Shown: piece by piece, positions 25,147 through 33,417 of the stretch
Position numbering within the stretch: position 1 is the first letter of the stretch
How the letters are laid out: each line of letters opens with the position of its first letter
From: Bacteroidales bacterium
GTDB lineage: Bacteria > Bacteroidota > Bacteroidia > Bacteroidales > UBA10428
Assembly (NCBI GenBank): GCA_035299085.1
Contig: DATGXG010000027.1
Coordinates: forward strand, 62,001 to 126,000
Length of the DNA stretch: 64,000 nt
Direction: 5' to 3'
Translations under genes and position numbers: made by a program
Notes under the pieces: model-generated
Told to the model about the DNA's origin: nothing
What the model saw: the letters and a program-made list of their open reading frames with translations, nothing else
Database searches by the model: none

Positions 25147-27252
25147 TTATTTCAATCCTCTTCTTTTAAGTAACGGTTCAACGGAAGGATCTGCGCCTCT
25201 GAATTTTTTATACTGAATCATACCTTCATCATCACCGGATTCGGCAAGGCAGTATTTTCTGAATTTTACTGCCAGTTCATGGTTATAAATATCACCTGAT
25301 TCCTTGAATGCACTGAAGGCATCGGCATCCAGAACTGCTGCCCAGATGTACACATAATATCCTGCAGCATAACCACCGTCAAAAATATGGGCAAAATACG
25401 TGCTACGATACCTGGGAAGGATTTCCGGGATCAATCCTACTTTATTCATGGCTTCTTTCTCAAAATCACGAACGCTGCCTTTGAGAGAATCGCCTATTGT
25501 ATGATAATCCATGTCAAGAAGTGATGCAGCAAGGTATTCCACGGTTTCAAATCCCTGGTTGAAAAGAGAGCTTTTCTGAATCTTGGCAATTAATTCCTCG
25601 GGAATAGGTGCACCTGTTTCAAAATGCTTTGCATATGACCTCAGCACTTCAGGTTCACCGGCCCAGTTTTCCATAATTTGCGAGGGTAATTCAACATAGT
25701 CGCTCGGAACACTTCCCGCCGTCCTGTAAAAACTTCCCTGTGTAAACAATCCATGCAGGCTATGACCGAATTCATGGAATAGTGTGGTTACCTCATCCCA
25801 CGTGAGCAATGATGGTGAACTACCTGATGGTTTTGTAAAATTGCATACAACTGAAACCACCGGATCTATCCTTTGTCCGTTTTCGGTAATTGCCGAGCGG
25901 AAATCAGTACACCAGGCGCCTGCTCCCTTACCGGGCCTTGGATAATAATCAAGATAAAGAATTCCGAGAGGTTTGCCATCCGCTTCCTTTACTTCAAAAG
26001 TTTCAACATCTTTTTCGTAAACCGGCAGGTCAGTTCTTTGTGTAAAGGTAATTCCATACAGTTTATTAGCCACCATAAACATTCCATCCCTTACACCGCT
26101 GAGCTTAAAGTACGGCCGGAGCTGACTGTCGTCAAGATCATATTTTTCTTTCCTTACTTTCTCAGCATAATACCACCAGTCCCATGGTTGAAGTTTAAAA
26201 TTACCTCCTTCGCGGTCAATTAATTTCTGCATTTCTGCCACTTCTTTTTTTGAATTCGGTAATGCCGGTTTCCATAATTTCATGAGAAAATCATAAACAT
26301 TGCCGGGTGTTCTGGCCATATTCTCTTCAATCACATAATCGGCGAATGTCGGGAAACCAAGGATATTAGCCTTCTTTACCCTCAGATCAACGATTTTTTT
26401 GACAATTTCGTTATTATCATTGGCATTGCCATTATCTCCACGCATGAAATAACCCCTGTATAATTTCTCGCGTAAGTCTCTTTTATTCGAATATTGAAGG
26501 AAAGGAATCCAGCTTGGTTTATCAAGTGTGAATATCCATCCGTTTACACCGGCATTTTTGGCAGCTGCAGCTGCGGATTCCCTTACTCCTGCGGGAAGCC
26601 CGTTGAGATCAGCTGAATCTTCAATGATAAGTTTAAAGTTCTTATTTGTTTCTGCGAGCAGGTTTTCGCCAAACTGCAGTGAAAGCATAGACAATTCGGC
26701 ATTTAGTTTTCGCAGTTCCTCTTTTTTATCTGCAGGTAAATTGGCGCCTCTTTTTTCGAAATCATGATAATATTTTTCGGTCACCCTGATTTGCTGTGAA
26801 TCAAGACCAGATTCGTTTCTTTTTTCATAAACCGCTTTGATACGCTGGAAAAGTTTTTCATTCAGATAGATGTCATCCCTGTGTTTTGACATCATCGGAT
26901 CAATATGCCTGGCGATTGCCTGCATCTGATCATTTGTATTGGCGCTGTTAATGTTGTAAAAAACTTTCGAAACCCTGGTCAGAAGTTTGCCGGACCTGTC
27001 GTAAGCGAGAATTGTATTATTGAAATCAGGAGCGGAAGCATTATTCACAATTTTATCAATGTCTTCATTTTCCTGTTTAATGCCTTCTTCGAAACCAGGC
27101 ACATAATCTGTGGTGTCAATCTTATCAAATGGCGGAACCTGGAAAGGAGTCTGGTATTCCGTCAGAAATGGATTTTCGTGCATAGTCTTCTTTTTACATC
27201 CTGAAAGCAGGATCAGCAATGAGGCTGCAAAGATAAATGGAATGCTTTTCAT
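25147..27252 (-). CDS. dcp: M3 family peptidyl-dipeptidase Dcp, lipoprotein
   Basis: A 701-residue M3 peptidase with signal IFAASLLILLSGC (lipidated Cys19) and a KKK stretch after it, so it is anchored in the periplasm or outer membrane rather than cytosolic like E. coli Dcp. The zinc motif is HEFGH in LFHEFGHSLHGLFT, followed by AGSVPSDYVELPSQIMENW, which holds the third ligand Glu. The C-terminal FAHIFDGGYAAGYYVYIWA contains the Tyr and His that contact substrate in the family. It removes C-terminal dipeptides from peptides. It is a single gene with its own terminator. Confidence 0.93.
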   Translation of the reverse strand: MKSIPFIFAASLLILLSGCKKKTMHENPFLTEYQTPFQVPPFDKIDTTDYVPGFEEGIKQENEDIDKIVNNASAPDFNNTILAYDRSGKLLTRVSKVFYNINSANTNDQMQAIARHIDPMMSKHRDDIYLNEKLFQRIKAVYEKRNESGLDSQQIRVTEKYYHDFEKRGANLPADKKEELRKLNAELSMLSLQFGENLLAETNKNFKLIIEDSADLNGLPAGVRESAAAAAKNAGVNGWIFTLDKPSWIPFLQYSNKRDLREKLYRGYFMRGDNGNANDNNEIVKKIVDLRVKKANILGFPTFADYVIEENMARTPGNVYDFLMKLWKPALPNSKKEVAEMQKLIDREGGNFKLQPWDWWYYAEKVRKEKYDLDDSQLRPYFKLSGVRDGMFMVANKLYGITFTQRTDLPVYEKDVETFEVKEADGKPLGILYLDYYPRPGKGAGAWCTDFRSAITENGQRIDPVVSVVCNFTKPSGSSPSLLTWDEVTTLFHEFGHSLHGLFTQGSFYRTAGSVPSDYVELPSQIMENWAGEPEVLRSYAKHFETGAPIPEELIAKIQKSSLFNQGFETVEYLAASLLDMDYHTIGDSLKGSVRDFEKEAMNKVGLIPEILPRYRSTYFAHIFDGGYAAGYYVYIWAAVLDADAFSAFKESGDIYNHELAVKFRKYCLAESGDDEGMIQYKKFRGADPSVEPLLKRRGLK

Positions 27253-27299
27253 ATTGTAATTACTTTTTGAATGTTAGGGTGAGAACAATTCGCAAAATA

Positions 27300-27314
27300 A
27301 GATGAAAAGCATCT
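27300..27314 (-). terminator. Weak hairpin after the BrkB-like gene
   Basis: A 5-bp stem AGATG/CATCT with a 5-base loop followed on the minus strand by TATTTT. It lies about 20 bp after the BrkB-like stop. The stem is short, so this is only a weak terminator candidate. Confidence 0.3.
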
Positions 27315-27334
27315 AAAAAATATGACTTATGGCA

Positions 27335-28237
27335 TTATACCAGTTTATGTGGTTGTTCCTCTTTTACGGCATATGGAGCAGGAGGAGCTTCCCCATAGTG
27401 TTCCGTGTTGTAAACCTTTGTAAAAACACTTCCGAAAAATACAATCATGGACGAATAGGAAGTCCACAGCAGGATCAGCACAATGGATCCCGCAGCCCCA
27501 TAGCCTGATGCCGGATTTGCCTTACCGAAATAGAGACCAAGTGCAGTTTTTCCGAGCGTAAATAATAGAGAAGTAACGAAGGCGCCTACCCAGATTGTCC
27601 TCCACTTGATTTTTGCATCCGGAAGAAATTTAAACATCAGTGCAAATAAAACGGTAATCACAGCCAGGGAGAAGATAAAATTGAGTACAGCGAAAATTAC
27701 AAGTAATGAATCACTCAAATGCTGCCTTACCCAATCGCTCAGGGCTGAAAGTACAGATGATACCACCAGTGAAATTAGCAGCAGGAAAGCGATTGACAAT
27801 ACAAGGCCAAATGAAAAAAAACGGACTCTCAGGTAGGTAAGAATTCCCGATTTCTTTGTGTCTGCCTTAACATTCCAGATATTATTCAGTGATTTTTGAA
27901 GTGCTGAAAAAACGGCTGTTGCACCCACAAGGATTGAGATAATTCCGATAATCGTTGCCCAGATAGAATCTTTGCTCTGCGAAGCACTGGCCATCATCTG
28001 CTGCACCTGTTTGGCAGTATCCTCGCCCATGGCGCCTGATATTTGTTTCTGCACCTGGCCGGTAACTGCCTCATGTCCGAAAAAGTATCCGGCCACTGTA
28101 ACAACAACAACCAGCAGACCCGGCAATGCAAAAATCGCATAATATGCAATTACAGCTCCTTCACGAAACGGATCAAGATCCATCCATGTCTTAAACGTCT
28201 TTTTAAATATTGCGCCTAAACCTTTAAATATCGACAT
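27335..28237 (-). CDS. YihY/BrkB-family inner membrane protein
   Basis: The ATG at 28237 (MSIFKGLGAIF) is chosen; the open frame runs upstream over the DUF3347 gene, but that part is not family-like. The 300-residue product carries the YihY/virulence factor BrkB signature near the N terminus (WMDLDPFREGAVIAYYAIFALPGL) and six hydrophobic segments, with a hydrophilic AMGEDTAKQVQQMMASASQSK loop between the first two. The C-terminal region has GKTALGLYFGKANPASGYGAAGSIVLILLW split by short polar stretches, then FFGSVFTKVY. The family was once called ribonuclease BN in error; its role is unknown, with transport or lipid handling suggested. The start follows the DUF3347 stop by 4 bp. Confidence 0.9.
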   Translation of the reverse strand: MSIFKGLGAIFKKTFKTWMDLDPFREGAVIAYYAIFALPGLLVVVVTVAGYFFGHEAVTGQVQKQISGAMGEDTAKQVQQMMASASQSKDSIWATIIGIISILVGATAVFSALQKSLNNIWNVKADTKKSGILTYLRVRFFSFGLVLSIAFLLLISLVVSSVLSALSDWVRQHLSDSLLVIFAVLNFIFSLAVITVLFALMFKFLPDAKIKWRTIWVGAFVTSLLFTLGKTALGLYFGKANPASGYGAAGSIVLILLWTSYSSMIVFFGSVFTKVYNTEHYGEAPPAPYAVKEEQPHKLV

Positions 28238-28241
28238 AACT

Positions 28242-28802
28242 TTATAGTTTCTCTCCTTTAACGCCATCAGCAGGCATACTTTTACCAAAATACGGATTAT
28301 GGTTATCGCCATTCTCACTGATCCAGAATGCGCCTTTGCCGTCATTAAACATCGGGCAATTCAATTTATACAAACTATCAGAATATTTGTCCGATTTAAA
28401 CAGGTCATAAATATCCCTGCTCAGAAAATCGAAATGTTCCCGCTGGTGCGCTATGTTCCCTTTGCTTTTTCCAATATGCTCCGCATGCTCTGAAGCATCA
28501 TCAAGGATTTCGCCATTTGATTTATCAGAGGATTTTGCTTTATATTCCATAAGAACACTTTGTAGCTTATCACCGGCCTTTGCGGCGCCTGCATCGTTGT
28601 CCTCACCTAATGAATTTTTCAGAAGCAAATAATTCTCTGCAATAACATCTAATGAAACCACACCCATGGTTGTATTCCTCAATGAGTCAGGTGTCTTCAC
28701 GGTATCCTGGTTGTCGGGATGATTTTCCGGGCTTTGTTTATTCATATTGCATGAAGTGAATAGCTGCGCCAGCAGGAAAACCGGAACAATGTAGTTTTTC
28801 AT
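28242..28802 (-). CDS. DUF3347-domain lipoprotein
   Basis: The ATG at 28802 gives a lipoprotein signal (MKNYIVPVFLLAQLFTSC, lipidated Cys18); the longer open frame to 28919 would put 39 unlikely residues in front, so I reject it. The 186-residue product then has a 150-residue DUF3347 domain: VSLDVIAENYLLLKNSLGEDN, GAAKAGDKLQSVLMEY, REHFDFLSRDIYDLFK and a C-terminal LNCPMFNDGKGAFWIS followed by NPYFGKSM. DUF3347 occurs near copper and cation efflux CusB-type proteins, and the CPMF segment resembles its metal-associated motif. Here no efflux gene is adjacent; it is 4 bp upstream of the BrkB-like gene, so those two are an operon. Function unknown. Confidence 0.85.
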   Translation of the reverse strand: MKNYIVPVFLLAQLFTSCNMNKQSPENHPDNQDTVKTPDSLRNTTMGVVSLDVIAENYLLLKNSLGEDNDAGAAKAGDKLQSVLMEYKAKSSDKSNGEILDDASEHAEHIGKSKGNIAHQREHFDFLSRDIYDLFKSDKYSDSLYKLNCPMFNDGKGAFWISENGDNHNPYFGKSMPADGVKGEKL

Positions 28803-28870
28803 GACCAGAAGTATTTGGTTTACAGATAATACAAATAAACATCTAAATTGTTCGGATTGGCAGGCGTGTC

Positions 28871-28894
28871 CGCATACCCATTTTACGGTATGCG
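28871..28894. repeat. 8-bp inverted repeat in a divergent intergenic region
   Basis: CGCATACC (28871-28878) and GGTATGCG (28887-28894), 8-base loop, between the DUF3347 and DUF4395 genes. Its place between divergent starts suits an operator, but no regulator gene is next to it. Confidence 0.45.
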
Positions 28895-28913
28895 AAATAC
28901 CGCTTTGATGTGA

Positions 28914-28944
28914 TTTCATATAACCGGTATAGCCTGTATTTTTG
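28914..28944 (+). promoter_or_regulatory. Promoter candidate for the DUF4395 gene
   Basis: TTTC (28914-28917), 19 bases, then TATTTTTG (28937-28944), a one-mismatch fit to TTTG-N19-TAnnTTTG. The -7 box is 33 bp before the ATG. Confidence 0.6.
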
Positions 28945-28977
28945 CATTGAATACATGTAATTTTAACACAAAGAGAG

Positions 28978-29442
28978 ATGGTACTTAATAAAACTTATGC
29001 AATCTGTCCTGTATCGGCAACAACGATCAATGAAAAAACGGCAAGGCTGAACGGAGGTTTTACCCTGCTGTTACTTATCATATTCGCAATGACTCAAAAC
29101 CTCATCCCGGTTGTCTTCCTGGCTTCCGACTTTTTACTGAGATCATTGCAGCTTTCCAGATACAGTCTTCTGACCTATTTATCCAAAGGAATATCACGCC
29201 TTTTACTGCTCGATAAAAAAATGATCAATGCGGGTCCGAAAATATTTGCTGCACGGGTAGGACTGATATTTAGCATAGGCATACTGATAGCCGGGATAGC
29301 CGGGTTACCATCACTTTCTTTAAGCCTTGCCGCAATCCTTGGATTGTTTTCATTCCTTGAATCCGCTTTGGGCATTTGTGTTGCCTGTATGATTTATCCC
29401 TGGCTATACAGGATCCTGTATAAAATCAATTACACGGTTTAA
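28978..29442 (+). CDS. DUF4395 family membrane protein
   Basis: A 154-residue membrane protein with four hydrophobic segments. The N terminus CPVSATTINEKTARLNGGFTLL and the later GPKIFAARVGLIFSI and LGICVACMIYPWLY fit DUF4395 proteins, which have paired Cys near the C terminus and at the N-terminal CP motif. The biochemical role is not known; in some genomes members sit beside thioredoxin-like genes, which is not the case here. Its stop codon abuts the convergent kdpE stop with no gap. Confidence 0.8.
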   Translation: MVLNKTYAICPVSATTINEKTARLNGGFTLLLLIIFAMTQNLIPVVFLASDFLLRSLQLSRYSLLTYLSKGISRLLLLDKKMINAGPKIFAARVGLIFSIGILIAGIAGLPSLSLSLAAILGLFSFLESALGICVACMIYPWLYRILYKINYTV

Positions 29443-30120
29443 TTAAGAAGCAAACCGGTATCCAATCCCTGATTCGGTGATAAGTAAAACCGGATGTGAC
29501 GGATCATCTTCGATTTTCTTTCTTAATTGAGCCACAAATACCCGCAGATATTGTGTTTGCTCAAGATAAGTATGACCCCATATTTCCCTTAGGATATACT
29601 GATGTGTAAGGACCCTACCTGCATTCCGGGCTAAAAGACATAATAAATTAAATTCTGTATTTGTCAGCTTTAAATTGATGCCTTTCTTTTTTACAACAAA
29701 GTCCGGAATATTTATTTCAAGATTTCCAAAAGAGAAATTCTCTGCACGCTCCTCTGAATTTTTTTGCCGTAATGCAGAACGGATCCTTGCAAGTAATTCC
29801 CTGCTTCGGAAGGGCTTTGTCAGATAATCATTTGCACCATGATCAAGAGCGTTCACCACATCCTCTTCAGCGTTCCTGACAGATAAAATGATTATTGGTC
29901 TATTATACCATGTTCTGAGTTTTTTTAGAATTTCAAGACCATCTGAATCAGGAAGTCCGAGATCAAGGAGAATGGCTGAGGGCTGATAATTGGCAGCAGC
30001 TATTAACCCTTCCCTGCCATCACCGGCCTTAAATATCTTATATCCGTTTGAAGACAATGTAATATCCAGGAGATGTCTGATTTGGATTTCATCATCGATT
30101 ATGAGGAGCGAGTTTTCCAT
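29443..30120 (-). CDS. kdpE: KDP operon response regulator KdpE
   Basis: A 225-residue OmpR-class regulator: receiver domain with acidic pocket IIDDE, phosphoacceptor Asp53 in LLDLGLPDSDG and Lys in YLTKPF, and a winged-helix DNA-binding domain (NLKLTNTEFNLLCLLARNAGRVLTH split over two helices, then YLRVFVAQLRKKIE). It is the partner of KdpD, 21 bp upstream, and the two activate kdpFABC at low potassium or high osmolarity. It is the last gene of the kdp operon, abutting DUF4395 tail to tail. Confidence 0.96.
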   Translation of the reverse strand: MENSLLIIDDEIQIRHLLDITLSSNGYKIFKAGDGREGLIAAANYQPSAILLDLGLPDSDGLEILKKLRTWYNRPIIILSVRNAEEDVVNALDHGANDYLTKPFRSRELLARIRSALRQKNSEERAENFSFGNLEINIPDFVVKKKGINLKLTNTEFNLLCLLARNAGRVLTHQYILREIWGHTYLEQTQYLRVFVAQLRKKIEDDPSHPVLLITESGIGYRFAS

Positions 30121-30141
30121 CAGATATATGTCTTTTAAAGA

Positions 30142-32823
30142 TCATTCACCTTTTTCATTCAAGGTCAATTCCGAGGCCTTTACGGGCATAACAATTGTAA
30201 ATACAGCCCCCCCGTTTTGCCGGTTTGAGGCTTTAACGGTTCCGTTATGCGCTTCCACAAATCCTTTTACTATTGATAGTCCAAGTCCGGTTCCGCCGGC
30301 TTTTGCATTCTTTCCCCGGTAAAACTTATCGAATAACGACTGTACATCATCATTTAAAAATCCATTGCCTCTGTCCATGACCTGTATGGTAAGGTAACCA
30401 TTGTCATAAAAAAACTTCAACCGGATATTTGTATCGGGTGGAGAATTCTGAATGGAATTAAGAATCAGATTGTATAATACCTGTTCAATTAAACCGAAAT
30501 CTATATAAACAAGTGGAGTATTCTCAGGTATCACTACATAAAAATGATAATTCGACAATTCCTTTTTCAAAGAAGAAGTCACCTTTACCGCAAGGTCATG
30601 GACATCACACCAGTCCAGCCGTACTGTAATTCTTCCGGATTCAAGCCGGGACATATTGAGCAGGTTTTCAATCAAACGATTCAACCTGAGCGATGCGGTA
30701 TTTATTTCATTCAGCAGTTTTATCTGTGTTTCTCTTGGGTAGGTATCTGTAAGCAGTTCATCCGATGCACCCAGAATAGTGGCAACTGGTATTCGCAATT
30801 CATGCGAAATACTGCTGAAGAGTGTTTTATACAGTTTATCCGATTCATTTAAAACAAATGCTTTTTTTGCTGCCTCTCTAAGAAACTCCCTTTCAAATTT
30901 CCCTGATATTTGGGAAATTACTCCTTCCCAAAATAGTTTTTCCCCCTGTGTGAAAGCGACATGAAGTTTTATCGCTATAACGCCTATAATTCCACTGGTA
31001 CCCCTGAGCGGATAAAATGTAAATTCTGTTGATGGCAAAGTATCAGTGAACTTTCCCGCAACCAATGAATGCTTGAAAACCCATGAAGCAATAGTCTTGT
31101 CATTTTCAGTAAGAGAAACTTCACCCGGATTGAGAGAACCGGAAGAAAGCTGATTAAATTCATCCTTAAGCAAGATTATACAATCGAGTTTAAAATAGCT
31201 TTGGATGGACTGTACAGCAATATTTAAAACTTCATCTATTCCTGTGGCGCTTCCCAGTTCCCTGGTTAATTGGTAAAGAGCATGGGTTCTTTCCTCCCTG
31301 ATTCTGACTTTCTTTTCCTGTAAACGGACCCTGGAAGTTAGAATTCCATTTAACAGGGCTATGATAAAGAACATAATAAGCATAAGGACATCCACCGGTT
31401 TATCAATATGCAGCGTAAACGGAGGCGGAATAAAAAGAAAATCCCAAATAGCGGCACTAAGTGTGGCTGCCAGCAGAATGGGTCCAACACCGTAAAAAAC
31501 AGCCAGCAGCGAAACCAGAAAAAGCAATATAAATGAAACAACCTGGTATCCTAAAAAATCTTTCACCAGATAGCATATTGCTGAAGCTGTTATAACTATT
31601 GCCAGTGTTATAAAATACTGGTTAACACTGGGCGTAAAGGCAGGAAGTGTGAGACGATCTTTAAATTTGTCCTTTGATGCCCGGTCAGATCCAAGAATAT
31701 ACACATCTATATTACCACTGTATTTAATCAGCTTATTAACAAAACTTCCCAGACGGAACATGGAATACACATTACGGACACGAGGTTTGCCCACAATGAT
31801 ATGAGTAATATTTTCTTTGATAGAAAAATCCACAATTGCTTTAACCCTGTCGTAATTGGTAATAATCCGGAAGTTTATTCCCAATTGCCGGGCCAGATTA
31901 ATATTTTTATCAAGTTGTTCACGCTCTTTATCGGTTAGTTGATGAGAAGTTTCAACATAAACGGCCTGTATGCCGGCTCCCATTGAGTAAGATAAATTCT
32001 TGGCCCATCTTAACAACCGGGTTGACTGAATATTAAAATCGACTGCAACAAGCAAACTCATTCTGGATTTCCACGGGCCCCGGATCCGTTTTTCATGCAT
32101 ATAATCGTGAAGCTGCTTATCTACACGATCTGCGACCAGCCGGAGTGCCATTTCCCTGAGTGCCGTAATATTGCCCTTCCTGAAAAAATTGGTTATTGCT
32201 TCTTTTGATCTTTCGTATGTATATACTTTCCCTTCATTTAATCTTTGTATGAGTTCATCAGGGGTGAGATCCACTAATTCTACTTCATCGGCATTTTCAA
32301 AGACTTCATCCGGAAGTGTTTCTCTCACTATGATTCCGGTTATTTGTGCCACTGTATCTGACCGGCTTTCCAAATGCTGCACATTCAGCGTTGTGTAAAC
32401 GCTGATACCTGATTCGAGAAGCTCCTGAACATCCTGAAAACGTTTTGAATGCCGGCTTCCCGGGGCATTGGAATGAGCAAGTTCATCAACTATGGCTATC
32501 TGAGGACTACGGGCAATGATACTGTCGGTGTCCATTTCCTCAAGAGTGGCATCTTTATACGTATATAATTTTCTGGGAATCTGTTCAAAGCCATCGAGTA
32601 ATTCCTCTGTCTCTTTTCTTTTATGTGTTTCAATATACCCGATAACGATGTCAAGGCCTTTAAACTTTTCAGCATGGGCTGCCTGAAGCATTGTATAGGT
32701 TTTGCCCACTCCGGCGCACATACCGAAAAAAATTTTTAACTTTCCTCGTTTGTTCCGGTCCTCTTCTTCTTTTATTTGTGCAAGCAGCTCATCCGGATCA
32801 GGCCGTAATTCTTCTGGAACCAT
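30142..32823 (-). CDS. kdpD: Osmosensitive K+ channel histidine kinase KdpD
   Basis: An 893-residue KdpD. N-terminal KdpD domain with Walker A FGMCAGVGKTYTML (about residues 33-46), then a universal-stress-type domain (LLVAVDFNIQSTRLLRWA), four membrane segments about residues 400-500, a GAF-like region, then HisKA with SSISHELRIPVATILG and an ATPase domain ending GGTGLGLSIVKGFVEAHNG. The phosphodonor His is in SHELR. It senses low K+ and phosphorylates KdpE. It follows kdpC by 5 bp and precedes kdpE by 21 bp. All subdomains are present, so it should be active. Confidence 0.96.
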   Translation of the reverse strand: MVPEELRPDPDELLAQIKEEEDRNKRGKLKIFFGMCAGVGKTYTMLQAAHAEKFKGLDIVIGYIETHKRKETEELLDGFEQIPRKLYTYKDATLEEMDTDSIIARSPQIAIVDELAHSNAPGSRHSKRFQDVQELLESGISVYTTLNVQHLESRSDTVAQITGIIVRETLPDEVFENADEVELVDLTPDELIQRLNEGKVYTYERSKEAITNFFRKGNITALREMALRLVADRVDKQLHDYMHEKRIRGPWKSRMSLLVAVDFNIQSTRLLRWAKNLSYSMGAGIQAVYVETSHQLTDKEREQLDKNINLARQLGINFRIITNYDRVKAIVDFSIKENITHIIVGKPRVRNVYSMFRLGSFVNKLIKYSGNIDVYILGSDRASKDKFKDRLTLPAFTPSVNQYFITLAIVITASAICYLVKDFLGYQVVSFILLFLVSLLAVFYGVGPILLAATLSAAIWDFLFIPPPFTLHIDKPVDVLMLIMFFIIALLNGILTSRVRLQEKKVRIREERTHALYQLTRELGSATGIDEVLNIAVQSIQSYFKLDCIILLKDEFNQLSSGSLNPGEVSLTENDKTIASWVFKHSLVAGKFTDTLPSTEFTFYPLRGTSGIIGVIAIKLHVAFTQGEKLFWEGVISQISGKFEREFLREAAKKAFVLNESDKLYKTLFSSISHELRIPVATILGASDELLTDTYPRETQIKLLNEINTASLRLNRLIENLLNMSRLESGRITVRLDWCDVHDLAVKVTSSLKKELSNYHFYVVIPENTPLVYIDFGLIEQVLYNLILNSIQNSPPDTNIRLKFFYDNGYLTIQVMDRGNGFLNDDVQSLFDKFYRGKNAKAGGTGLGLSIVKGFVEAHNGTVKASNRQNGGAVFTIVMPVKASELTLNEKGE

Positions 32824-32828
32824 AATTT

Positions 32829-33401
32829 CTATCTGATACTGTCAATTGATAAATTTAGTTCAAATACATTTATTCTGGGTTCACCAAATACTAAATATTG
32901 AGGTTTCTTTGATAGACCGGATATTATTTGCATCATTTGTTTTTTTTGTCTGTTGGTATATGATCGTGAAAAAGCAACCCGATCAGCCTGGGCTAATGCG
33001 GCCTTAGGAGATATTTCAGGATCAAGACCGCTTGCTGAAGCAAAGATCATTTCAGCAGGAATATCAATATTTCCAACCTGATTCGTCGCATTTAACCAGA
33101 GAGCACGTCGTTCGCTTACAAGATTCTTCAGTTTATCACTTGAAGGCCCAAAGTTTGATCCGGATGATGGCAAGGGATTGTACTTAATTGCCGATGGTCG
33201 TGACCAGAAATATATACTGCTGTCAAACTGTTGTCCGATCAATTCAGAACCAATAAGTGTATTTCCTTTAAAAATAAGACTTCCGTTAGCTTTATGATGA
33301 AATAACAGTTGAGAAATACCTGTCATTGTTAACGGATATACAACTCCCGTCAGTAAGATCATAAATAGTAAAACCTTTATAGAAACAATTGTTGTCTTCA
33401 T
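32829..33401 (-). CDS. kdpC: Potassium-transporting ATPase subunit KdpC
   Basis: A 190-residue single-span membrane protein: hydrophobic VLLFMILLTGVVYPLTMTGI at the N terminus, then periplasmic KANGSLIFKGNTLIGSELIGQ, FWSRPSAIKYNPLPSSGSN, PAEMIFASASGLDPEISPKA and a C-terminal FGEPRINVFELNLSID. These are standard KdpC blocks, and the length is typical (about 190). KdpC stabilises the KdpFABC complex and raises nucleotide affinity of KdpB. It follows kdpB by 16 bp. Confidence 0.96.
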   Translation of the reverse strand: MKTTIVSIKVLLFMILLTGVVYPLTMTGISQLLFHHKANGSLIFKGNTLIGSELIGQQFDSSIYFWSRPSAIKYNPLPSSGSNFGPSSDKLKNLVSERRALWLNATNQVGNIDIPAEMIFASASGLDPEISPKAALAQADRVAFSRSYTNRQKKQMMQIISGLSKKPQYLVFGEPRINVFELNLSIDSIR

Positions 33402-33417
33402 TTGCTGAATATTAGAA

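Noticed and set aside
28803..28919. N-terminal extension of the DUF3347 protein
   Set aside because: The extra 39 residues have no signal peptide and would hide a good lipoprotein signal that starts at 28802.
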